Below, piece after piece: positions 58,156-64,000 of a stretch of DNA of 64,000 bases. How positions within the stretch are numbered: the first letter of the stretch is position 1; each line of letters begins with the position of its first letter. Source of the stretch: Hymenobacter sp. BT559 (GTDB lineage: Bacteria > Bacteroidota > Bacteroidia > Cytophagales > Hymenobacteraceae); assembly GCF_016427535.1 (NCBI RefSeq), contig NZ_JAELXV010000001.1, positions 992,001 through 1,056,000 of the forward strand, in the 5' to 3' direction. A program made the translations under genes and the position numbers. Below the pieces are notes generated by a model that searched no databases, was not told the DNA's origin, and saw nothing but the letters and a program-made list of their open reading frames with translations.

Positions 58156-58184
58156 GGCCCGTATCAGGTATACTGATGCGGGCC
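58156..58184 (+). terminator. Terminator after the thioredoxin-fold gene
   Basis: GGCCCGTATCAG (58156-58167) pairs with CTGATGCGGGCC (58173-58184), one mismatch, then TTT; 33 bp past the stop. Confidence 0.75.
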
Positions 58185-58303
58185 TTTGCCGTATAGAAGG
58201 CCTTTACTGGCGCCGAAAAAGGGAGGGAAAGAAAATACGGGATTTGATTTCTGCGTTCAGCCTGGCACATATCTACTTAGCTTCCGCACTACTTTTCTTT
58301 CCC

Positions 58304-58756
58304 GTGCCCAAGTATACCAATGACAACCTCACTATTATCGTAGAGCCTAGCTCGGGCATTCTGCGAGCTGCCTGGGCCCGGCCTCTGCTGACGGCAAACC
58401 TGATAGACTCGTACTATCATCTGCTGCAGGAGGCAGAAGCCCAGGGGCGCTGCCGGTTTTGGCACCTCGATTTGCGCCTGCGTATTTGGCCTGCCGCCAC
58501 TTTTATGAGTTGGCTCAGCGAAACGTATGCACCCCTAGCTACGCAGCGCCTAGGTGGGCCCGTGTACGCGGCGTGCTGGGTAACGACCCAGCACCAGCCG
58601 CACGTAGCCGATGCCGTGACTACCGCTATGCTGGCACGGGTTAATGCCACCGGATTTTACCCGGTCTTCTTTGATAATGAGCCGGCTGCTCGCGCCTGGT
58701 TACTGGAGCAGCAAGCGCACGATGCGGCTGCCCCTCAAGCCCCAAACCCAACCTAG
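58304..58756 (+). CDS. Small STAS-like hypothetical protein (paralogue)
   Basis: 150 residues from a GTG at 58304 (PKYTNDNLTIIVEPSSG); an upstream TTG at 58244 would add a hydrophobic leader and cannot be excluded. Layout and key segments match the protein at 29269: LTIIVEPSSGILRAAWARPL, a helix, FWHLDLRLRIWP, a helix ending in YAPLA, VYAACWVT and the final FFDNEPAARAWLLEQ. Function unknown; a SpoIIAA/STAS-like fold is a guess from pattern. The stop TAG is inside CCTAGG. Confidence 0.55.
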   Translation: MPKYTNDNLTIIVEPSSGILRAAWARPLLTANLIDSYYHLLQEAEAQGRCRFWHLDLRLRIWPAATFMSWLSETYAPLATQRLGGPVYAACWVTTQHQPHVADAVTTAMLARVNATGFYPVFFDNEPAARAWLLEQQAHDAAAPQAPNPT

Positions 58757-58781
58757 GAAGCCACACAATAGGCAGGCCTGC

Positions 58782-60644
58782 CTAGTGTGTGGGCACCCGA
58801 ATAACTTCGCCGAGGCGGAGCGTGGGCTCGGCCTTGCCATTGCTGGCTTGGAGCTCAGCTACCGTGCAGCCATAGCGCCGCGAGATACTGAAGAAGGTAT
58901 CGCCCTGGGCCACCGTGTGCGTAGTGGTGCGGGCCACCAAGTACTGTGGCTGGGCAGGTGCGCTGAGGCGGATAACCTGCCCTACCTGAAGTGCCGCAGT
59001 TGGGGGCATGTTATTCCAAGCGGCTAGCTCGGCGGGACGCACCCCTAGGCGGCGAGCCAGCGCATATAGGGTTTCGCGCGGGGCCACGGTGTAGGTGCCG
59101 CCTGCGGGTGCGCTGCTCGCCAGAGGCGCGGGGGCAGCTGCTGGCGCTGCCGCGGGCCGCTGCCGCACCGCTACGGGCACTACCACGGGGCGGCTGGTAG
59201 GCATGGCCACGGACACTTGGGTAGTGCGGGCAGTAGGCAAGTCTAAGACGGGTGCGCCCGGTACCTCAGTAGGCAACTCGTTGATGGTCGCTAGCTCTTC
59301 TTCATCAGCTGCTTCGTCTGCTGCTGGGGCGGGCGGGGGAGGGGGCGTGGGTGCCCGCTGGGCCACTACGGGGCGGCTACCGGGTATGGCGCGGTACTCG
59401 GCCGCAACGTTGCGGGGGCGCACATGGCTGAGCCACAATACCAGGCCCGGCTGCGGAGCCTCGCCAGGGTGTAGGTGGTTGTAGGCCATCAGGGCGTGGC
59501 GCAACACCCCGAAGTGCTGAGCAATGGCTGTGAGGCTTTGGCCAGGGCGCACAATGTGGTATTCCTGCTCGGCAGACTCGCGCTTGCGCTCAAAAAAGTA
59601 AGGAGCTCCCGGAATCAGCAGCTCATTGCGGCTCAGCTCGTTTACTTTCATAAAAAAGCCTGTGCTGGCCCCGCCGCGCGCCGCTAGCGAAGCGGGCGTA
59701 TCGCCGGGCTGCGCAATCAGCGCCCGCAAGCCGTTGATGTTCAAGTAAGAGCTAGCCACTGGTGCGGCAGCTACCGCAGGAGCGGCTGGCCGGCGTGGTA
59801 CGGGGCTGCCTGCCAGCGGAGCCGCACCGGCCAGGGGCACGAGCAACGTATAGGTGCGGCCATTCTGGGGCACCTTTGAGGTCAGTAGCCAAGGGTTGAG
59901 GCGAGCCACGGCGGTGGGGTCAACCGAAAAAGAGGCCGCCTGTTGGGCCAGCGTCAGGCCGGGGGTAGCGGGCACCTCGCGCCAGGGCACAAAGGCTACG
60001 GTGTGCTGCGCACACGCGGGCTCAAACACCACTTTCTGCGCCAGGAAATCTAGAATGTAGATGCTGCTACTGGCCGTGATGGTCATCTGCGCCGCGTTGG
60101 CGTCGGAGGGGCGGGTATAGGGTTGCACGCCACCTAGGCCCAGGTTGTAGCTCAGCAGCGTATTGACCCAGTTATGCAGTGTGGCGTTGCTGCGCGTGAG
60201 GTAGCGGGCGGCGGCGCGGGTGCTGGCCGTGAGGTGGCGGCGCTCGTCTACGCTGCGGTCTATGGTCAGGCCATAGTCGAGGGCCGTTTCGCGCTTAAAC
60301 TGCCAGTAACCCACGGCGCCGTGGTTGCTTTCGGCATTGCCCTGCAGGGCACTCTCCTGCAAAGCCAGATACCGAAAATCGGCCGGTACGCCTTCCTCGG
60401 CCAGCACCTGGTCGATGAGCGGAAAGGCCGATTCGGCCAGGGCAATGCGGGCTTCCAGCGAGGCCTGGTGGCGGCAGAGGCTGTTGACCTTGGCTTGCAC
60501 GAGCTGGCGGGCTTCGTAGTCGAGGGTCAGGTGCAAGCCCATCGCGTCGATGGCCGTCGGTACAGTAGGTGGAGTCGTGCTAGGGAAAGCGACCGCCGAG
60601 CGGCTCGCTAGCCCCAGCAGCAGTGCCGGAAGCAGTTTCTTCAT
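58782..60644 (-). CDS. LysM-containing lytic transglycosylase (MltD-like)
   Basis: 620 residues from the ATG at 60644 (MKKLLPALLLGLASRSAVA, signal peptide). The SLT domain occupies about 60-250: YLALQESALQGNAESNHGAVGYWQF contains the catalytic Glu in the ES pair, and LLSYNLGLGGVQPY closes the site. Four LysM-like modules follow (one degenerate near 330; EYHIVRPGQSLTAIA, GTYTVAPRETLYALARRLG, THTVAQGDTFFSISRRYG), with long Pro/Ala linkers. It cleaves the glycan strands of peptidoglycan non-hydrolytically in the periplasm. Minus strand, upstream of a terminator-flanked gap. Confidence 0.92.
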   Translation of the reverse strand: MKKLLPALLLGLASRSAVAFPSTTPPTVPTAIDAMGLHLTLDYEARQLVQAKVNSLCRHQASLEARIALAESAFPLIDQVLAEEGVPADFRYLALQESALQGNAESNHGAVGYWQFKRETALDYGLTIDRSVDERRHLTASTRAAARYLTRSNATLHNWVNTLLSYNLGLGGVQPYTRPSDANAAQMTITASSSIYILDFLAQKVVFEPACAQHTVAFVPWREVPATPGLTLAQQAASFSVDPTAVARLNPWLLTSKVPQNGRTYTLLVPLAGAAPLAGSPVPRRPAAPAVAAAPVASSYLNINGLRALIAQPGDTPASLAARGGASTGFFMKVNELSRNELLIPGAPYFFERKRESAEQEYHIVRPGQSLTAIAQHFGVLRHALMAYNHLHPGEAPQPGLVLWLSHVRPRNVAAEYRAIPGSRPVVAQRAPTPPPPPAPAADEAADEEELATINELPTEVPGAPVLDLPTARTTQVSVAMPTSRPVVVPVAVRQRPAAAPAAAPAPLASSAPAGGTYTVAPRETLYALARRLGVRPAELAAWNNMPPTAALQVGQVIRLSAPAQPQYLVARTTTHTVAQGDTFFSISRRYGCTVAELQASNGKAEPTLRLGEVIRVPTH

Positions 60645-60776
60645 AAGAGTAAGCCAGCCAGTGTTTCCCCTCGCAGGAACCGGCAAGTTACAGCAAAAGC
60701 CACGGAATTGAGAAGACGTAGAAATAGCTGGTAGGGAGTAGAGGCCGGTACGAAAAGAGAGTGCCCGGCTATACGC

Positions 60777-60808
60777 AAAAAAGGAAGCGCGGTAGCACTT
60801 CCTTTTTG
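60777..60808 (-). terminator. Terminator of the receptor gene
   Basis: AAAAAAGGAAGCGC (about 60777-60790) pairs with GCACTTCCTTTTT (about 60795-60807), one G-T pair, about 70 bp past the stop of the receptor gene on the minus strand. Confidence 0.75.
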
Positions 60809-60875
60809 GGGTGTGGTATGTGGTTGTCTCCTTGGTGCTTACCTAGGATGCCACCCGCTAGCCGCCCTAGGTAGC

Positions 60876-63791
60876 CTAGCCGCGAGGAGGGCCGCCAAAG
60901 CCGCCCCCGCCGCCGGGGCGCCCCCCACCGGGCGGGCCATCGAAGCCACCGCGGCCGCGGCGCTCGCCGCGCTCGTCGGGGGCGGTGGGCAGCGTCGTCA
61001 TATTGGCCGAGCGGATGTTATAGGTGAACATAACCATCAGGTAGCGTTGCAGTACCGTGGTTTGCACGTCTTCGTAGTACGCCTCCGTCACGTTGCGCTG
61101 AATGGCGCGGTTCTGCTTCAGAATATCAAAGGCGTAGAGCTTGATTTCGCCGCGCTGACCCGGGAAAAGCTTCTTGCCCAGCGAAGCATTCCAGAGCAGG
61201 TAATTTTGGTTGTAGCTCGTGCTCAGGCCAGTGTATACTTGGTGGGCTACATCGGTCTGGAAGGAGATGCCCGGCCCCACTATCCAGCTCAGGCGCAGGC
61301 GCGATACCTGGCTGAAGTAATTAGTATTCAACTGCTGGCTGAGCGTGTTGCGCACATAGTTCTGCGCTGAGGTCGAAGACAACGTAAAGTCAAGCCGCTC
61401 GCTGATGTTGCTGCTGAGCACCACGCCGGCCGTGAGCGAGGGCGTGCGGGCGTAATTGAGACCTTGGTTCACGAGGCCAGGGTTTTGCGAAAAGCTGACG
61501 CCCCCGCTTAGGTTAAGGTTACTCTTGATGGCGGGCAGCGGCCGGCCGTAGTTGAGGTTGGTGCGCACCGAATACTGCTGCTGCAGGTTGGTCGACTGCG
61601 TGAGCTGGGCGCCGGCCGGCAGGGCTACGCGCTGGTCGGTGCCGGTGGGCGTCACTACGGTATCGCGGGCCGCTACTAGGGTGCGGTTCGAGATGGGGTT
61701 TTGGGTGTAGGAGCCCGAAAGCAGCACAAAGAAATTACTCGACTTCTCGGCTTTGCTCACCGAGTAGCGCCCCACTAGCGAGTGGCTGTATTCCTGGCGC
61801 AGCGCCGGGTTGCCGATGGTAAGCTGCAGAGGGTTAGAGTTATTAACGACGGCCTGCAATTGGTTGATGCCCGGCGCGTTGGTGTTGGTGCGGTAAAAAA
61901 CGCGCAGGTTATGCTCGCGGTCGGGCCGCCACATCAGCATGGCCTGGGGCAGCACGTTCCAGAAGGTATAATTGACTGGCCCAGGCGTCGGAAATGTCTG
62001 GTCGCCGCGGAGCTGGGCTACCTGGGCTGTGGCACCTACCGAGGCTTGTAGCTTACGCACGTTGTAGCGGTAGCTCAGGCCGCCGCCCTGGTTGAGGTAG
62101 TAATTATTAAACACGTTGCTCAGGGCCGTGTCGAGGCGCGAGTATTGCTGGTCGCCAGCGTCGAAGTTGTAAGTGCGCTTATCCGAGTTGTTGGGGGCGT
62201 AGTTGAGCGAGTAATTAGCCTGCAATTGGGCATGCTGCCCGATGGGCTGGGTATAAGCTAGGTTGCCGCCAATGTTACCGCTGTTCTGGGTCAGCAGCGA
62301 CTGTTGGTTGAGGTTGGTGCTGGTAGTGCCCGCCGCGCTCCGGGTAGTTAGTATAGAGGTGCCGGTGCGGTCATTGTATGCCCCATTGATATTGAGCGAG
62401 ATAGTGCGCCCCGGCCGGCCGCGCAGGCGGCGGCGCAACAGCAGGTCACCGCCGGGGTTGATGCCCCGGTTATTTGACAAGTAGCGGCTGTCAATCTCGC
62501 TTTGGGTGAGGCCGCCGCTGGCCGTAATACCATTCGAGAGGCGGTTGGCATCGTTTTGCTGCCACGATATGCGGGGGCGAAACAATACAGAAGTGGCCGA
62601 GTCAATCTTATGGTCGATGCGGAAGTTTGCCCGGTGGTTGTAGTTGATGCTGCCCGATTGGGAAACCGCACTGTAGCTTGTATTCTCGCGGCCCGGCAGC
62701 ACGTACTGACGTAGGTTGCTGCTGTTGAGCTGGTTATTGGAGCGGTTGAAGAAGTAGCTACCCGAAAACTCAGTGGCTTTGTTCCACACGTTCGAGTAGT
62801 TGAGGCCCGCCGCGTGGGTGGTGTTAATGCCACCGTTTTGATTCACCAGGAAGTTGCCCGAGGCATTGTTACCGCCCCCGCCGCCGCGCCCGCCCTGGGC
62901 CGAGTTACCAATAACCCCTAGGAGGTCGTCGGAGCTGAAATTTTGCTCATTCACGTTGTTGCTTTGGGCCAACACCGTAGTGCGCCGGTCGCCGTGAAAG
63001 TCGTTGAGATTCAGGCTGGCACGGTAGCGCGACGGGCCATTGTCACCTAGGGCCCCTGGCCCGAAACCTCCCACGGCCCGCCCAAACTGCCCGTTGCGGA
63101 AGGCCGGCTTGGTGATGATATTGAGTGTTTTCTGGGTATTGCCGTCGTTGAAGCCCGAGAAGCGGCTTTGCTCACTCATCTGGTCAAAAATCTCAACCTT
63201 GTCGATGGCCTCGGCGGGCAGGTTTTTGAGGACGGCGTCGGGGTCGGTGCCAAAAAACGGCTTGCCATCGACCAATATCTGCTGCACGGCCTCGCCCTGG
63301 GCCTGAGTCTTGCCCTGGGCATCGGTCTGAATACCCGGCATCTTAGTAATGAGGTCGCCAGCCGTAGCGTCGGGGTTAGTTTTGAAGGCCTTAGCGTTGA
63401 TACTGGTCGTGTCGCCACGCTGTACTTGCACGGCCTGGCCAGATACCTCCACCGTTTTGAGCACTGTGCCGCCAGTTTGCAGCGCTAGGTCACCTAGGGC
63501 AATGGGCTGCCCGCCGGCGGGCACGGTCAGGGCTTGGCGCTGGTCGCGGTAGCCTACAAATGACACCGTGAGCAGGTATCGCCCTACTGCCACATTATCA
63601 ATCTGAAACGAGCCGTTGCCCCCCACCGCCGTGCCGGTTTTTACCGAGTCGGGCAGGTGCGTCAGCACCACGTTGGCCCCAATGAGCGGGCTCTGGTCTT
63701 TAGCATCCAAGACTTTGCCGCGCACCGCACTTTGGGCCTGCGCCGAAAAGGCCAGCAGCCAGGCCACACCCACCAAGAGTAAAAATCGCAT
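60876..63791 (-). CDS. TonB-dependent-receptor-like outer membrane beta-barrel protein
   Basis: 971 residues from the ATG at 63791 (MRFLLLVGVAWLLAFSAQA, signal peptide); the longer open frame upstream is Cys-rich out-of-context sequence over the promoter. Residues about 22-105 are a carboxypeptidase-regulatory-like domain (VRGKVLDAKDQSPLIGANVV). A plug domain follows (VEVSGQAVQVQRGDT, DGKPFFGTDPDAVLKNLP), then a large barrel of the OMP_b-brl_3 type. The protein ends in an unusual Gly/Pro-rich tail (GGGRPGGGGGFGGPPRG) instead of the usual Phe. No SusD partner is adjacent, so it is more likely an uptake receptor for a small ligand or an orphan. The ligand is unknown. Confidence 0.87.
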   Translation of the reverse strand: MRFLLLVGVAWLLAFSAQAQSAVRGKVLDAKDQSPLIGANVVLTHLPDSVKTGTAVGGNGSFQIDNVAVGRYLLTVSFVGYRDQRQALTVPAGGQPIALGDLALQTGGTVLKTVEVSGQAVQVQRGDTTSINAKAFKTNPDATAGDLITKMPGIQTDAQGKTQAQGEAVQQILVDGKPFFGTDPDAVLKNLPAEAIDKVEIFDQMSEQSRFSGFNDGNTQKTLNIITKPAFRNGQFGRAVGGFGPGALGDNGPSRYRASLNLNDFHGDRRTTVLAQSNNVNEQNFSSDDLLGVIGNSAQGGRGGGGGNNASGNFLVNQNGGINTTHAAGLNYSNVWNKATEFSGSYFFNRSNNQLNSSNLRQYVLPGRENTSYSAVSQSGSINYNHRANFRIDHKIDSATSVLFRPRISWQQNDANRLSNGITASGGLTQSEIDSRYLSNNRGINPGGDLLLRRRLRGRPGRTISLNINGAYNDRTGTSILTTRSAAGTTSTNLNQQSLLTQNSGNIGGNLAYTQPIGQHAQLQANYSLNYAPNNSDKRTYNFDAGDQQYSRLDTALSNVFNNYYLNQGGGLSYRYNVRKLQASVGATAQVAQLRGDQTFPTPGPVNYTFWNVLPQAMLMWRPDREHNLRVFYRTNTNAPGINQLQAVVNNSNPLQLTIGNPALRQEYSHSLVGRYSVSKAEKSSNFFVLLSGSYTQNPISNRTLVAARDTVVTPTGTDQRVALPAGAQLTQSTNLQQQYSVRTNLNYGRPLPAIKSNLNLSGGVSFSQNPGLVNQGLNYARTPSLTAGVVLSSNISERLDFTLSSTSAQNYVRNTLSQQLNTNYFSQVSRLRLSWIVGPGISFQTDVAHQVYTGLSTSYNQNYLLWNASLGKKLFPGQRGEIKLYAFDILKQNRAIQRNVTEAYYEDVQTTVLQRYLMVMFTYNIRSANMTTLPTAPDERGERRGRGGFDGPPGGGRPGGGGGFGGPPRG

Positions 63792-63849
63792 AGGGTTCAG
63801 GGAATTACGAATGCTAACGACGCAGCCGCGGGCAAAAGGTTGGACTGAC

Positions 63850-64000
63850 TTATTGGCGGCGCAGCAGCAGCAGGCCGTCGCGCACGGGCAGCAGCAGGGG
63901 CACCACGCGCGGGTCATGCTGCACGAGGTCGTTGAAGGCGCGTACCGCTCGCGTATCGTGGTCATTGGCTTTTAAGGGGTAATCGGGCAGCGCCTTACCG
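63850..64000 (-). CDS. C-terminus of an O-methyltransferase, cut by the window edge
   Basis: On the minus strand a frame enters from the right edge and ends with TAA at 63852-63850; 49 residues are visible (LPDYPLKANDHDTRAVRAF, NDLVQHDPRVVPLLLPVRDG, LLLLRRQ). The pattern D-x-x-T-x-A-x-x-x-F-N, V-x-x-D-P-R-V and LP-x-RDGL is the closing segment of class I SAM-dependent O-methyltransferases of the caffeoyl-CoA type (COG4122). The substrate is unknown. It lies 58 bp upstream of the receptor gene on the same strand. Confidence 0.78.
   Translation of the reverse strand, partial: GKALPDYPLKANDHDTRAVRAFNDLVQHDPRVVPLLLPVRDGLLLLRRQ

Noticed and set aside
59401..59410. GCAACGTTGC in the LysM gene as a third copy of the pectin operator
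   Set aside because: Only the 10-bp core matches, it is inside a coding region, and the second 12-mer is absent.
63792..63965. N-terminal extension of the receptor gene (Cys-rich)
   Set aside because: The signal peptide starts at 63791; the upstream segment overlaps the end of the O-methyltransferase gene in another frame.
1..64000. tRNA, rRNA, riboswitch, CRISPR, insertion sequence or defence system
   Set aside because: Looked for on both strands; no tRNA T-loop pattern, no cobalamin-type leader before the B12-dependent mutase, no transposase or nuclease/methylase genes seen.

Overview
The window (GC roughly 60% by eye) comes from the chromosome of a Bacteroidota member, most likely Hymenobacter or a close relative in the Hymenobacteraceae. 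The evidence is PorX and a type IX secretion (T9SS) C-terminal sorting domain, the -7 promoter element TAnnTTTG in front of many genes, the lack of Shine-Dalgarno sequences, two-gene methylmalonyl-CoA mutase, many DUF families typical of Bacteroidota (DUF4097, DUF5916, DUF2461, DUF6702), and GC-rich genes separated by long hairpin terminators. I see no tRNA, rRNA, CRISPR array, insertion sequence, prophage or integrase. It reads as ordinary chromosome carrying a few accessory loci.

Layout. 1-5.7 kb: end of a BlaR1-like gene, then an ECF sigma factor, its zinc-finger anti-sigma factor with HEAT repeats, two DUF4097 envelope proteins and a serine hydrolase between them. 5.9-13.2 kb: a DUF5916 outer-membrane protein, a subtilase, a secreted pectate lyase and signal peptidase I. 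13.3-24 kb: a deaminase/amidohydrolase pair, a BamA-like barrel protein, MeaB, a tandem FKBP lipoprotein, a secreted beta-propeller, a SulP transporter, an L,D-transpeptidase and two DUF proteins. 24-34 kb: RseP and Dxr, two SDR enzymes, a geranylgeranyl-reductase-like flavoprotein, an ankyrin protein, small membrane proteins and a T9SS cargo. 34-42 kb: both methylmalonyl-CoA mutase subunits, a 5'-nucleotidase split over two genes, and dnaA. 42-49 kb: an HD phosphohydrolase, porX, an aminotransferase and a pectin operon (two rhamnogalacturonan acetylesterases plus pectinesterase). 49-64 kb: the rpsP-rimM-trmD-rplS translation cluster, a desaturase, a pseudouridine synthase, CreD, PanB, a thioredoxin-fold protein without cysteines, a LysM lytic transglycosylase, a TonB-dependent-receptor-like protein, and the tail of an O-methyltransferase cut by the window edge.

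How the genes connect. MeaB (17 kb) is the chaperone of the mutase at 34-38 kb. PorX belongs to the regulation of the secretion system that exports proteins like the one at 32.5 kb. The pectate lyase (10.4 kb) and the pectin operon (46.6-49.2 kb) lie 37 kb apart, yet each has the same 27-bp tandem operator (26 of 27 positions identical) in the same orientation and about 100 bp before its first start codon, so they are probably one regulon.

Two genome-scale signals stand out. First, the palindrome CCTAGG occurs about 95 times by hand count, against about 21 expected from base composition; it is densest between genes, recalling the HIP1 palindrome of cyanobacteria. Second, many intergenic hairpins are very long and perfect: a 66-bp palindrome without a loop at 53051 and a hairpin with 35-bp arms at 45161. 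Two genes also carry low-complexity, repeat-derived inserts in linker positions.
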